A stretch of 64,000 bases of DNA from Tenrec ecaudatus (lineage: Eukaryota > Chordata > Mammalia > Afrosoricida > Tenrecidae), in assembly GCF_050624435.1 (NCBI RefSeq), contig NC_134539.1, forward strand, positions 46,408,001-46,472,000. The letters run 5' to 3'. The notes below the pieces were generated by a model. It was not told where the DNA came from and did no database searches. It saw only the letters and a program-made list of their open reading frames with translations. The position numbers and the translations under genes were made by a program. Positions 24,400 to 36,902 of the stretch are shown here, piece after piece; position 1 is the stretch's first letter, and each line of letters opens with the position of its first letter.

Positions 24400-25470
24400 A
24401 TCATACCACCTGATAGCAGGGCAGTTTCTAACAGGTCCCTCGGCCTGCCTCTTGCTCCGCTCCACTCCACTCAATTCTCCACACTGTCGCTAGCATGATC
24501 CTCCTAAAGTATAACCTCTTTCAAATCCTCCCTACCGACAGTGAAAAGGTGTCCTAATTCTGCAATGTATCCTGAAATGCCCTCTGCTCACCTTTCCTCA
24601 CTTCTCCCCACTAGCTGCCTCTTCCTTTTCGTCTAGCCTTGTGGTGACCTGAGTAATGGCCCCCACAAACACCAGGGTCCTAATCACTGGAACCTATGAA
24701 TGTTGCCATAAATGGCAACAGAAGTTGCAGATACGATGATTCAATTAAGGCTCTTGAGGCAGAGAGATTTCTTGGATTATCCAGTGAGCCCTAAATATAG
24801 TCACAAGGGTCTTTGTAAGAAGATAAACAAAGTGATCACGGAAGCAGAGTAATAGAATGATGCAGCCACAAGCCAAGGAATGATGGCAGCCACCAGGAGC
24901 TGGTAGAGACAGAGTGGACTCTTTCCTGGAGGGGAACCAGTCCTTGATTTTAGATCCAACTGACTCATTTCAGACGGTTTCCAAAATGGTGAGAAAATAC
25001 ATTTATTTTAAGCTCGTTTATTTTCTAGTGATTGGTTAGAATAACAATGGGAAACAAACAGAAGCTTCATCAAGTGAATATTCTCAGGAGATATCCTGTA
25101 GGTCTCTCTCTGAGGTTTCACACTCCTCTTTTTAGGAGATCTTTCTCCACGCTCCTTGCTTGGTTGATCTCTACCCTTCCCTAAAGACTCAGCTTCAGTT
25201 TCCCAACTTCCTTTGCTGGTTGTCTCAGACTAGGGGAGGGCCCTCATTTTGCTGCTCCACCACATCTGGGAAATTCGTAATCATCACATCCCTCACCACT
25301 GGCCATAGCCATCAGCTGCCATACTGTTTGTGTGTCTGACTCCCTGGGCAGTAATCCGCTTAGAGACAGAACCAAGAGTCTTTCCTCCTAAAGTCTCTTA
25401 TGTATTTACTACAGGGATTGCTGAATGGGAACGCCCATTAAGTATCTATTGAATGAATGAACAGAAGTGA
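24400..25470 (+). repeat. L2 LINE, split by an MLT1 LTR
   Basis: The left part carries 'cctcttgctccgctccactc' and 'gaaatgccctctgctcacct'. After the LTR it resumes with 'ctccttgcttggttgatctc' and ends 'attgaatgaatgaacagaag', the standard L2 3' end. Confidence 0.65.
24645..25065 (+). mobile_element. MLT1-type MaLR LTR nested in L2
   Basis: Characteristic order: 'tgaatgttgccataaatgg', 'gaggcagagagatttcttgg', 'gatgcagccacaagccaagg', 'cttgattttagatccaactg', 'aaaatacatttattttaagc'. This is an ancient LTR of the ERVL-MaLR group with no coding capacity. Confidence 0.7.
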
Positions 25471-25867
25471 AAACTATCATGACCTCGATGTAGGCAGCGT
25501 CCATGTCTACTCTACTTCATCTGTCCCTTTTTATAGCATATTGCCTTACTCTTGCACCTGGGCTAAATTCTAAGAAATGTCTCAAATCGTCCATAGCCAG
25601 GGTCAGCTCCAATAGCTGAACTATCTATACAAACATTGCAAAACAAATACTACAGGGAATGCCTAGAATGCCTGCCCTCCTAATGTAGAAAATGATGCCT
25701 AATGTTTTCTTAACATGCTATTTCTCCCCTTTCTACTCAGCTTCTGTAGGACCAGGAGCTCCACTGTCCTACTTTGCAATTTCCATACCTCCCTCGTGAG
25801 TCATTAGGCTCTACAATTAAACTCTACTGTTGTTAATGCATAATTAATTTACCAATAAGGAGAACTA

Positions 25868-26045
25868 GCACTCAGTCGTTTAGCACTCAGCTGTTGACTG
25901 AACAGTGGACAGTTTGAGATTAGCGGCCACTCTTGAAGAGATAGGCGTGGCAGTCTCCTTCTGTAAAGGAGACCAGCCTTGGGAACCACAGGGGAAGTTC
26001 CCCTCTGCCAAAACGTCACTGTGAGTTGGTCGCAAAACAGCAAAA
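25868..26045 (+). mobile_element. AfroSINE copy, diverged
   Basis: 'agctgttgactgaacagtgg', 'ttccccctctgcc'-like spacing and 'cactgtgagttggtcgcaaa' fit a plus-oriented degraded copy. Confidence 0.5.
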
Positions 26046-26940
26046 GCAACAGTTACCATAAAGTTCATAATTGAAAGTCTTAGTTAACTTTGCACTATTA
26101 ACAATGGTTACTCTCAAAATGTGTTTCCAGAACTCAAGTTACTACTTGATAAAGGTATTAAATTTAGGCTATAATCGCAGGCTTACTTAGCAAATTGTTT
26201 CTCTATAAGGATTTTTCCCCGACTACTGCAACTCTCCAGTGGGATGGATTGATAGATTGCCACCAAGAACTCAAACTAACCAGCCATCAGGAACATAGCA
26301 CAGGAGCAGGCAGTGTTCTGTTCTGCATACACAAGTCCACTCTAGGTATGAGGGATGATTAGAAGGTAAGTCCCAAACTCTACAACATGATTCCCCTCTT
26401 TGTTGACGCACCAGGCAGGTTTCTCCTCTCCAGGTCCATAAACTGACCAACTTCCCAGCAGACCAGAGGAACGGGGTGGTGTCCAGCTCTCATTACTGGG
26501 CTTTTGGATCAAAGAGTCCACAGAAGAATCCCGACCAAAAGGGGAGAAATAAATGAAAACCCTAACTTTTACTTCTCATAGAATGCCAACTTTCTAGAGC
26601 CATGAAAGTTGAATGAACCCCTGAAAGGAATGCCCCGTGAGTCATCAGGCCCTACCCTTGGAAATAGGCCTCGGGTGGTTTCGCTCTGACCACAATTGAG
26701 GGAGGGGAATAAGCTGGGTCCCAGACAGAGGGTGTTGGGGAGACGACTGTCATAGAGTGAGACACCTGACTCAAATGGTTCAAACCGTGCCACTTGATCT
26801 CCCGCTGATACATTTTGGGCTTGTTCTGATTTTCAATATTTTCTGTTTGATATTGGACTTTCTCTCTGATGTATTTTGTCATTGTGGGTAGTGTTCTCAA
26901 AGCAGAACATCTTTGTTATGTTTTTTTTCTGGGTTTTTTT
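26046..26940. other. Intergenic sequence, nothing recognised
   Basis: No exon-like frame with splice sites and no repeat core that I can name. A T-rich stretch begins at about 26.92 kb. Confidence 0.35.
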
Positions 26941-26944
26941 TTTT

Positions 26945-27150
26945 TTGGTATATGAAACCCAGGATTGATGAATTCATAGAGACAAATAATAGAATGAGGG
27001 GTTATGATGGGGGTGGGGGTGAAGGGGAGCTGACGTCAGGAGTTCAAGGAAGAAGAAATGTTTTGAAACTGATTGTGGTAGCAATTGTCCACTACTACTT
27101 GAGGTGCCTGATCTATGGAGTGGAATGATGTCTAGATTCACGTAATGAAA
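26945..27150 (+). mobile_element. Possible diverged L1 3' end
   Basis: 'gggtgaaggggagctgacgt', 'caggagttcaaggaagaaga' and 'atgttttgaaactgattgtg' parallel the L1 3' end copies elsewhere, but the terminus differs. Confidence 0.4.
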
Positions 27151-28728
27151 TGGTTTGGAAGGAGAAAGAAGAAAAAAAGCTCTAACCCAAAGATATCCCT
27201 CAAGTCTTCTTAAACCAAACAATTATTTCATGTCATGAGTGAAGAGTACCTGCCCTGCCGGCCCTCAGCACTGTACTCTCTGAAGATTTACCTCTGTGGG
27301 ATCAGGAGGACAGGATGAGATCAGAGATTAGGGACTCGTTAAAGATTAGATCGGGAATTTAGGGAACAGTTAATGGAGACGAAAACCCCCCGGAAAGGAG
27401 GGCAAGTATGGTGCATAACGAGAAGACTGTAAGCCATGTCAGTGACATTGACACATAGAAAGTGTTGGGGTACCTTCTGCTGTGTGTAATCTCAACAATA
27501 CAGCATCTCAATTAGGAAGAAGTTATGGAAGATCAAGGATTTAAAATAAGGAAACTGAAGTCGAAAAGTGTACCAGTGCAAAGCCATAAGGAATTATAAA
27601 CTAACTTTAATTACATCAACCAACAGGAAGAATGTCACACCATGTTGAGAATGTATACATGAAAGTTTCGATCTAGTTCATGTATTCTGGCTATCACATA
27701 ATCCTGTAAAGATAAAAGTATTTATAATGGCAAATGGATAGAACAATCCTTTAGGCAGCATCTAGGAATATTGCTACTATTACTTTACAGAAATAGAAAT
27801 ACGTGGTTTTATTAGTAATGTACCACACATCTTAAGAATAAAAACTTACATGGGACAGGCTTATAAATATACATAAATCTCAAAATCCATCACAATTAAA
27901 CTTTAGATGCACAATTGTTATAAAAGAAACACAACCCATCAATGTCTGTTTAAAGGCATCGTTTTTACAAAATAGTATTTTGTCGAGTCTCTGAAAAGTA
28001 CGTTAGTACTCCTGGAGCCAGACTGCTCTAGCATGATCAGTGTATGTGCGGGAATAAGGCATGTGGAGAAGCTGCGGTCACTTATCCAGGTGGCCAGAGT
28101 ATTGTTGGTGACGAAACCAATGGAAACTGTTTCGTGACCTGGGTGAAGGCCACAACTCCGGCAGCACCCCGTCACCCTCCAGCATTGCTTCCTTTCCCGA
28201 AGGATCCACTGGAGTGGCTCTCTGCCTGACAGCACTGCAGATAGCAACCACGCAGCAGGGCATTGTAAGAAAATCAAAATTCCCAAATAACTCGATGATT
28301 CACTTGATTTTTCAATCCCCAGTCATGTTATGTAACGTAAGCATAGCTATTATTTTTAGGGGGGGGCATGTACTCAAGAGTCACCTACACTAAATATAAA
28401 ATCTAAGAACTTGAAATAATTGATATAGGAATAAGGAATCTAATTAAACAGTAGAGGTTGCAGCAACATGCCGATTTCTTAGCGAACGCTAGTCTGGATT
28501 TCTTAACTAGTGGTATAGAGAAGCCAAATTCAACGATATTTCATTATACATTCTACCAATTCATATGTTAAATGGAGAAAACAAGAATAAAGGATCCAAG
28601 AGACTCTTCTGTGAACTAAATTCCTTTAACTCCAATGGCAGCTTTGTCTGAATATGAATCATGTTTCATCTCTTGAATTTTAAGGTATTGGAGAGATCAG
28701 AAAACACCCTGGCAAAATCCTTCAAAAG
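27151..28728. other. Intergenic sequence, mostly unassigned
   Basis: A MIR-like scrap ('ggaaactgaagtcgaaaagt') lies near 27.55 kb. The segment at 28.01-28.28 kb has a higher GC content than its surroundings and no recognisable family. Confidence 0.35.
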
Positions 28729-28812
28729 ATAGTGTGTGTGCATGTGTGTGTACATACATATACACACATGTAGTACAGGTATAGGCATTTATAATCACAC
28801 ACACACACTGTA
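28729..28812. repeat. TG/CA dinucleotide-rich tract
   Basis: Interrupted (TG)n followed by (CA)n runs. Confidence 0.8.
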
Positions 28813-29289
28813 TAAATTATCTGAATGTATAAACACACTGAGGATAACCAGATCATTCCCTAAAAATAGTTCATCCTGTTTTGAAAACAAGAGTATGTAA
28901 CACCAGGTATACATCTCAGCATTTGGCCTGGTGCAGTGGTTCGCAGATTTTTACCCCCCACACAAGGTCAATGCCATAGTCCCATGCATAAAATACTCGG
29001 CACATGTACAGATTTTGATAAAACCTTTGAAAACAGTCATTCTCCAGGACATTGTCATCACCCCACAAGAGCAGTTCCACAGAAGAATCGCTATGTCCAC
29101 AGCTCAGACGAAGGAAGTGGCGGTGAACCCGGCATGATTGTCTCCCCACGGCGTTCTCATCAACTCCAGAAAATACATTAGAAGATCGTACATGGGAATC
29201 CCAGCACGAAGATGGCAGTAAACCAACTACAATTTATCTTAAAAACAAAGCATCCGCTCACTTTGATATTTTTCTACTTCGTCAACACT

Positions 29290-29455
29290 AACCTGCTGGT
29301 AATAGGTTTTACAACTGATTATGGGAAGGCCAACAGTTTGAAACTCCCAGCTGTTCTTTGAGAGAGAGAGAGGAAGCTTTCTGCTCTCATCAAAACTGAG
29401 TCTCAGAAGCCTTCGGGGGCAGTTCTATTCCACGGCAATGAATTTGGAGGTTTCA
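29290..29455 (+). mobile_element. AfroSINE copy, diverged
   Basis: 'gggaaggccaacagtttgaa', 'tctgagtctcagaag'-like body, 'gggggcagttctattccacg'. A GA-rich expansion sits in the body. Confidence 0.55.
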
Positions 29456-29489
29456 GCCTCGAAATGAGGAGAGGGGGTACAAACTGTGG

Positions 29490-29765
29490 TCCATGGGTCC
29501 ACTGCATCTTTTTATATGGTCTTGGAACTCAATATTACTTTACTTTCACATTTTTGAATGGTTAAAAAAAGTAAAAGAATATAAAAATTATATGAAATTC
29601 AAAACTGAGTGTCAATAAAGTTTTATTGGAACAGAGCCATGCCTATTCATTCACACATAGTGCCTACAAGCAGGGTTGATTAGCTGAGACAGAAACACAA
29701 AGCCTAAAATATTTACTACTTGGCCCTTTACACAAAGAGTTTGCTGACTCCAGGCCTAGAGCCAA
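29490..29765 (-). mobile_element. hAT-type non-autonomous transposon fossil
   Basis: 'caataaagttttattggaac', 'agagccatgcctattcattc', 'aaagcctaaaatatttacta' and 'ggccctttacacaaagagtt' followed by TGCTGACTCC form the familiar order of an old mammalian hAT MER element. The orientation is nominal. Confidence 0.6.
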
Positions 29766-29984
29766 GAATGACCCTCTCCCACAATAATATCTCTGCAGCA
29801 CAATATCCTAAATAGGGACAGTAAACACAATCACAGAAATAACAATAAAAACCAATTGGGACAGACTGCCATGCCTACATTGTCCAAACTTACTGATTTC
29901 CTCAATGACAAAAGCCAATGTAAAATAATGAAATATGATTTTAGAATTGTGTATACAGATTCACCTTTGAAAACTACCAAAATC

Positions 29985-30140
29985 CACTACTATTGAGTCG
30001 ATTCCAAGTGATAGAAATCCTTTCTCAGGCTTCCAATACTGTAAACCTTTATGGTAACAGACAGCCTCATCGTTCCTCTTAGGACATGCTGCTGAGTTTG
30101 AACTGCTGACCACATGGTTGCAATTCAATACTTACTCAAC
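29985..30140 (-). mobile_element. AfroSINE copy
   Basis: 'ctattgagtcgattccaagt', 'gtaaacctttatggtaacag' and 'gagtttgaactgctgaccac' are in reverse orientation. Confidence 0.75.
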
Positions 30141-30529
30141 AGCACCACTCTTGGAGTAATAAACTTTCATTTGGCTCCAACTCAGAAAACCTGGGTTTGA
30201 AGCAAAGGAGACAAATGCATTCTCTGAGTCCTGTCCAAACTGCATATTGCTTAAAAATCTGATAAAAGCACTGTTTGATAAAATATTTTTAAGCAGTGCT
30301 GAAAGATAATGAAAAGTGGAAATTACCACTTTCTATCTAAACATAAAAAAATACCCCAACCCATGGCAAATTACTAAAAAGTTGTGGGGAAACACCTCGC
30401 TAATTTGAATATGGGCAGTTTGGTTCCATCTAAAAGTTTTAATGAACCCATCTGAGGGCAGATATGTCTAGGAGAATCATCTCCTTTTGGAAAATAAGTA
30501 CATTGAATTAAATGGTCTCGAAAAGTCTC

Positions 30530-30690
30530 TGCCAGCTTCGGTAATTTGTATCAAATGTTTAGCTGTCGTGTCTTCATCTGTGAAAGCGGATTAATTACAA
30601 AATCGTCTTCCTATGGCTGTAGTAAGAATGAAATGAACCGATCCATGTAAAATGCTTACAACAGCACGTGATGCACTTTAGCTGGTATCA
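30530..30690 (+). repeat. MIR fragment
   Basis: 'gtgtcttcatctgtgaaagc', 'ggctgtagtaagaatgaaat' and 'atgtaaaatgcttacaacag' are the 3' half of MIR on the plus strand. Confidence 0.65.
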
Positions 30691-30712
30691 TTAATGTTCT
30701 GTTTGAGCATTC

Positions 30713-30735
30713 GCGCGCACACACACACACACACG
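30713..30735. repeat. (CA)n microsatellite
   Basis: CGCGCACACACA-type short dinucleotide run. Confidence 0.85.
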
Positions 30736-31294
30736 GGCCATCCTCTTGTAAGCACTGCATTTAAAGCTAGAGACGGAGATTAAAAAGCAGAAGTTGGTTC
30801 TTAGATCAGGTAGGGATAAATGAAATGGAGGTCCGCAGTTTCACCTTCGGCGTGCCTGTAAAGGAATGGTGCTCTGAGACCATGGCCAAATGTTGGTGAG
30901 GATCCTTGCTCTGTGAACGCTTCTTTCTGAACAATGATTGTTCTTGGAAATCACCGTTAATGTTTAATATAAGGCAAACAGCTTTACTACTCATGATCTT
31001 CCTGCTTATATTTCAAAAGGAAACGTTCAGCGCTTGCTAGAGAGATGGTTTATTTTGACGGCAGGTGGAAGATTATACAAGTGGTCAGTCTGGAAATGTA
31101 TGTGAAATACAAGCCTTCTGACTCAAAGAAACTTGCCATAAAATCTAGTTGCAAGATTTACCCATTCAACAAACGTTAGCTGAGTACCTACGACATGTTA
31201 GCATTGGCTACAATGATGAGGAGGAAGAAACGGTTCTTAGCCCTAGGAGTCAGGGATGACCGCCAGGCCATTAAAGTTGGTATGATGAGCACGG

Positions 31295-31460
31295 AAGTCC
31301 CTGGGTGGTACAGCTGTTGACCCATTTGCTATTGACTGAAAGGTGTTGGTGCTTCAGGTTCACCTGAAAGTACCTTAGAAGAAAGGGCTGGTGATTGCCA
31401 CTGAAGATCACAGTTCTACTCTGACACAGATGGGCTTGCCATGAGTCAGAATCGAAAGAA
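31295..31460 (+). mobile_element. AfroSINE copy, diverged
   Basis: 'agtccctgggtggtacagct', 'tgccactgaagatcacagtt' and 'tgccatgagtcagaatcgaa' give the head, body and RTE-like tail. A GA-rich run follows. Confidence 0.7.
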
Positions 31461-32464
31461 AGAGAGAGAGAAAGAACGAAAGCCTAAACCTACCCAGTGC
31501 ACGGGATTGTAGGAAGCTGGGGAATGAAGGTGAGTAAGAGTTCTTCAAATACCAGGAGGTAAAGAATGTTTGGAGACAAAAGAACGCCCATGAAAGGTGA
31601 GATAGAGTGTACCTGCGAACTGAGAACAGTTCAGTCTCACTGGGACACAGCAAGAGATACTATTGGAAGTGAGCCGCACGCCATGCCTGTCACCTTAGTG
31701 GCCGTGAAGAGTCACTGGAACTTCTGAGCACATAGATGCAAAATCAACCAGCATTCAAAAAACAATTCGTTGAAATCATTAGCTTAGTGAGTTCAAAGTA
31801 AGCCAAAGGGAAAACCATCCATGCACTCTTCCCCTGTCTGCTTTAGAGATTAGCTAGGAGGCTCTTTTTGTTTTAACCTACTTATAGCTGAAATAGTATA
31901 CACCTAAGAGTAAAATATAAAAAATATCTGCCTTTTTATTTACAAAGCGAATTCCTGCACACTCAGTATCCACCCGACTCAACAAATTGGGGAGGAAGCA
32001 GCAGTCATCAGGTGGAGCCATGGATAGGAACCAGAGGATATGAGTTTGAATCCATCACTCACTCGATGCCATCTGATGGCTCCCCATCTGCAATAAGGAC
32101 TCTTTGTCCTATGTTCTAAGAAAATGCTGAGGAAGCTAGCTATGTCTCGTGTCTTCCTTAGTTTTGCTCCGTTCCAGAAGAATTTGCAAGTTCTCCCCAT
32201 TGGCAGTCTCACTCCTGGAGTGAATTCTGAGAGAGGCATTAGAAATCGGAGTCTCCAATGCTACTTCATCCCAAAAACTAAACGTCGGAGTCAGCTTTGA
32301 AATAACAGGTGGGAGGGAGTCCAGGTGTGGGGTATGGGTTGGGCAAGTCAGTAGCTAAGGCTCTATCACGTACAATGGAGACTGCACAGCATAACCACAC
32401 GCACAGACTTCTTCCCCTCAAGTGGGCTGTTAGCAAAGACATTTGGAACAAAAGAACATTTTGT
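31461..32464. other. Intergenic sequence, nothing recognised
   Basis: AT-rich. A SINE-like 'gagtttgaatccatcactca' at 32.04 kb may be a degraded AfroSINE, but the flanks do not support it well. Confidence 0.3.
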
Positions 32465-32815
32465 TTTAAAAGTGAAGGTGAGGGAAGAAGGGGAGGAAGG
32501 GGTAACCAATTGCAAGGATCAAGGCATAATCCGCTCCCCCTGCAAGGGATAAACAACAGAAATGTGTTTAGGTGAAGGGAGATAGCAGTCAGTGTAGGAT
32601 AAGAAAACAATAATAATTTATAATTTATCAAGGGGTCATGAGGGTGGGAGGGGGGAGGGAGGGAAAAAAAGGAGTTGATACAAGGGCTCAAATAGAACAT
32701 GTTTAGAAAATGATGATGGCAACATATGTACAAATATGCCTGATACAACTGATGTATGGCATGTTATAAGAGCTGTAATAACCTCCCATAAAATGGGTCA
32801 AAAAATAAAAATAAA
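32465..32815 (+). mobile_element. L1 3' end copy
   Basis: 'ggaggaaggggtaaccaatt', 'aacaataataatttataatt' and 'gatgatggcaacatatgtac' parallel the copy at 13.96-14.26 kb and end in an A-rich tail. Confidence 0.7.
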
Positions 32816-32904
32816 TTAAGAAGGAAATACATTAAGAAAATCAAGGCATTAGAAATGATATTAGTCTAGTTTTCAAGTCTAAACATTTTGAAGCAATCAC
32901 GTAC

Positions 32905-33085
32905 TCACTCACTGCCATTGAGTCGATACGGTCTGATAGGGGCCCTGTAGTGCAGGGTAGAACTGCCCCTGTGAGATTCCGAGACTGTTCACAAGAGTAG
33001 AAAGCCCCATCTTTCTCCCAAGGAGTGGTTGGCAGTTTCAAGCTGCCTAACTTTTGGATTGCAGCCGAAAGGGTAACCACTACCG
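32905..33085 (-). mobile_element. AfroSINE copy
   Basis: 'ctgccattgagtcgatacgg', 'gggtagaactgcccctgtga' and 'atctttctcccaaggagtgg' are in reverse. It lies about 1 kb downstream of the FRRS1L stop codon and could be inside a long 3' UTR. Confidence 0.85.
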
Positions 33086-34121
33086 TGGGGGAATTCATTT
33101 TACCAGGCACCTTCCTAGCTTTCAATGACACAAACAAAACTGAACAAAGAACATCTTTAAAAAAAAGTGTCTGCTCTAACGCTCTACCTTTTCTGTGAAT
33201 ATGGATTTATTATTAAAATACCTTATGTTTATCCAGATGATTTATCTTTTATAATACATATTTACCCAAAATTAAAAGGTATTTTTGACTTTGACAACCG
33301 AATTAACCCTAATCCCAGGGGAAACCTTGGTTTATAAAATACAGCAGTGGAAGCGTGCCAATTCTGACTGCTAAGAAGTCCCGTGTTTTCCACGATGGAC
33401 ATAGTTGTACATCTTCAGGGACACTCACAGGCCCACTTCTAAAGACCTTTCTAAATTTCAGCAATATTGCTTTCCCATAGCTAATCACTGAGAAGAGACG
33501 TCAGACGAGTAGGAATCACTTTCCTATCACGGTAATCACCCCTTTTGCCATCTGTGGTGCAAACAGCCAGAAGTCTTCTGCTTCCTGGAAACTTGAAAGT
33601 TCTTCTGCTGAAAAGGCTGGCTGTACACTCGGGACATCCCCCGACCTTCTCCCTGTACACTCAGTTACTCGTTGTGCTGTGCGGTAGTAGAAAGGGCAAG
33701 GGTGCTCCGAGTGTGATTTGTATGCATAGCCCTTTCTCTACCTTGTCACACGGTGTTCGACCATGTAGCCATGACATGTGGGACTCAGCAAGGTGGACTT
33801 CCTGGGCCTCAAGTTCCATCCCAGGCCAAGACGAACCCTCTTCCAGCTACTCAGAGATGCTGTGATGTCCGAGAGAAAGCGTCATCAGTAGCGGCAGGAA
33901 ACATTGGAAGGCCTTGCCCAAAGAACGGGGTCATTCTGAAACAACTCTCTTTGACTAGTTGGAGACGTTTGCACTGTCGGTCAAAAAGAGTTGAAATCAA
34001 ACGAGTCTTGATTAAAAAAACAAACAAACCTAGGAGCTAAAAGTATACTGAATTTTCTTTAAAAATAGATTTCTACTAAAGACTTTCCAATCCATCGAAG
34101 CAGGTGGCTGGGCAGCTGCGG
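33086..34121 (-). other. FRRS1L 3' flank / probable 3' UTR
   Basis: Sequence downstream of the FRRS1L stop codon. A possible AATAAA polyadenylation signal on the minus strand lies at 33206-33211, about 0.9 kb from the stop. The true end of the transcript cannot be fixed from sequence alone. Confidence 0.4.
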
Positions 34122-34294
34122 TTAAGGGGTTCCCATCAGTAAGTAGAAGGTCAGAGCGACAATGAGGAGCAGGCAAAATGGAGAGGAGAAGGTCTGATAA
34201 GCAGCCGATGGCATAAAAATGTCCTCGTACTTGTAAATACTGACGACGCGCTCTGAGGCTGGTGGTGAGTCGATGTCATGGCGGGTGATGGAGC
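34122..34294 (-). CDS. FRRS1L: FRRS1L exon 5 (end of coding region)
   Basis: Last coding exon, residues 241-297 plus a TAA stop. The translation starts [20 protein letters not shown] and ends with a C-terminal hydrophobic anchor, [18 protein letters not shown] (residues 280-297). The acceptor is CTCAAAG and the entering phase is 1, matching exon 4 (Gly split G/GC). FRRS1L acts in the endoplasmic reticulum as part of the AMPA-receptor assembly complex with CPT1C, and its loss in people causes an early epileptic encephalopathy; that role is established knowledge, while its presence here rests on sequence resemblance and in-frame exons. Confidence 0.95.
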
Positions 34295-35034
34295 CTTTGA
34301 GAATGAGAGAAAGGGGGAGGGAGCAATCAGGAAAAGGCACAGGATTAAAAATGATCTATGCAAGCCGCAGACACGCAAGTGTCTTCAATGCCAAGTGCAG
34401 AAGCGGCAACTATAAAGATCTGGAATCAGGTGGGTGAATTATTAGCCGAACCCTCTGTAAATGCAGTGTATAGTGATAAAAGAAAAATTAGCCAAGTTCT
34501 ATTTTAAGAAATGGTTCTCATTAATCTTCACTCCCCCCCTACAAATGATTTCTCACCAGCACCCGAGTCGTCAATTGGCTGTGTCATATTGTACGACCAC
34601 CTGCTTTGAATACATCTAATCAATTTTGTCTCCCTATCACCAAACGTAAAAACTGTATTTTTATTTCACATAGCAAGAGCTACTGCTTTCCCCCCTTGAA
34701 ATGCATCTTTCTGTGTGATGACTGCGACAGCTCCTGAAAACAAAAAATATCTTTTTTATAGATGGAAACCCTGTCCTTTATCAGCAAAACATACACGAAG
34801 AGGTAGCTTGTGCTATGTGACCAGTTGTGTGTCTGGTGCGGAAAATCAGAGGATTAAGGTTCTCAACTTTTTTTGGCCTGGTTAGAAGCAGAAAGAAGGA
34901 AAGGCTATGGGTAAGAAATAAATACGCAAGAAAATTGTGGTTGATTAGAAGTACCCAACCCCTCTGAATAATCTATTTGTAATATGAGTTCTGGGCAAAG
35001 GTCTCCTTGGCATGGGGTTCAGAGTCCGGCTATT

Positions 35035-35595
35035 CTAGAGTACAGTAAATTCTGCATTTGTGAATGTGTCTATTCACTAAGATTTGACACCCCCAAATCA
35101 ACACTTTTTGCAGAACAGACACAAAATCCTATGTAGGCGCGTACAGTGTGGCAAAATGTGGGGCTCGCCCGACACACACATTTCCAGCTGAGGGCAAAAA
35201 AAGGGGCAGCACTGCCTTCTAGCTTCAGCCCTTTAACTGGGCTTTTCCACAGTCTGCAGAGAGCTATAGTTTTCATGCTTTCCTGCCTTTTCGGGGCGAT
35301 TCTGCTGCTTTGAAAACCCCTCAAGTGCTGAAGTGTTGTATTGTTCCTAAGTGGAAAAAATAAGTGTGAAAGTGACAGTGATGCGGGCTGACTTCAATGC
35401 TAATGAGTCAACGATCTGTTTTAAATAGGGGGCTCTTAAACAAAACCACAAATGGAACGGGATTATGTGTCGATTGGTTGACAAATGTTGTGACCAAAGG
35501 CTTGCAGAAACATAATCCTGTATTTCCCTAAAGAGCTGCGACGGTTCGTTATTTACATATTTACTAATTAGTTGTTCACAGTGACTCTTGACTTC
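35035..35595 (+). mobile_element. Tigger-type DNA transposon fossil
   Basis: 'gtgaaagtgacagtgatgcg', 'caatgctaatgagtcaacga', 'gttgtgaccaaaggcttgca' and 'actaattagttgttcacagt' keep the order of old mammalian Tigger elements. Both ends are approximate. Confidence 0.55.
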
Positions 35596-36009
35596 TCAGA
35601 TCCCTGCTCCAGTGTCCACGCTGCCTCCTGCTAGCGCACGTCAAACTTCTCAGGGCGGTGACAGTGTTCCCATCAACAGGTCCCGTCCACCTCTCCCACC
35701 TAACCTGGACTCACTGGTCACCTTCTACGGGCGACATCTCCTACCCTCCGCAGGCCGTAACTCAGAGTTTCAGTGACCTTCAGAAAAAGGAAGGGCTTGA
35801 TTTCTGAAGAGGGAAACTTTGGAAGGGCAGTCAAGAAACAGGGAGAGCACAGCTTACAATACGTGGAGAGAACTAGGCCTGTTTGGGGTTTAGAAGTTCT
35901 GAAGCGAGCTTATCAGGCAGAGTGGATGAGATGTGGGGAGGGTTTTGAATATTAGGCGCTTAAGTTAGGTATTCAAGATGATCGTCTAAAAGTATAGATG
36001 TCCCATGGC

Positions 36010-36130
36010 AATGTCAAATTCTCATTTTAATTTAATCCTAACAATAACCTATGAGATCGGCATTATGATTATCATACCCATGTTACATATGAAGAAATTC
36101 CACTTCAGAATTTAGCAAAGAGGCTAAACA
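36010..36130 (-). repeat. MIR fragment
   Basis: 'aatcctaacaataacctatg' and 'catgttacatatgaagaaat' are reverse-oriented MIR 3' sequence. Confidence 0.6.
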
Positions 36131-36902
36131 CAGCCACCAAGGGGTAGGTGGATATTCAAATATAAATTGTTGGACCTCAACGTCCCTCATTTTGAGCGAG
36201 AGCTTTTCTCTTGGCTGATATTAATTTTCCAGGGTATGGAAAGTACTGGAAGGTATAATTATAGACCCACTGTTCATAATCTGAGAAATCAGCCAATAGG
36301 AATGGCTTCACTGATTTGGAGACACATGAATGTTTTCCCAATGGGCAAGCAGGCCAAAATAAAAAGGTCTATTGTGACGTCTCCACACTGATGAGCTGAA
36401 ACTCTTTGGGAGAAAAGACCCACGGAGACAGGTCAGTTGGTGAGCACTCACTCAGTAAAGGCACAACCTCCAGCAGCTAGTGGGCAGGCTGGGTGGAGCT
36501 GTACACCCTTTCTTGGTCATTAGGCTGATCAGTCAGGCAGAAGGTTAGAGACTAGGGCTAACTTGATTTTTTTTTATCTCTGCAAGGCCTCATAATATCC
36601 TTGGATCTTTTTATGGAAATGATAAGGAGCTTCACTTCTCAAAGTTAGATGAATGGACCCGCATCAACTGGGAGCTTGTTAGAAATCCAGAATCTTGGGC
36701 CTGAATCTTCATTTTAACAATATCCAGGTGATTTATCTGTACGTTATTATTTGTGAAGTCCTGGGCAGAATGATGAGGACCATTTGGTGGTCTTGTGACT
36801 GCTAACATGGTCTTAAAGGGAGCACGTATGAATTGGTGGGTGTCGTCTCCAGAGACGTCTCCAAAGCCCTTCTCTGTTGAGTGTTTTTCTATTTGAAGCA
36901 TA

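Noticed and set aside
24645-25065. A coding retroviral gene next to the MLT1 LTR
   Set aside because: Only LTR sequence is present, inserted in an L2. No gag, pol or env-like frame was found.
32278-32748. A 156-codon minus-strand frame
   Set aside because: It lies antisense to an L1 3' end and is low in complexity.
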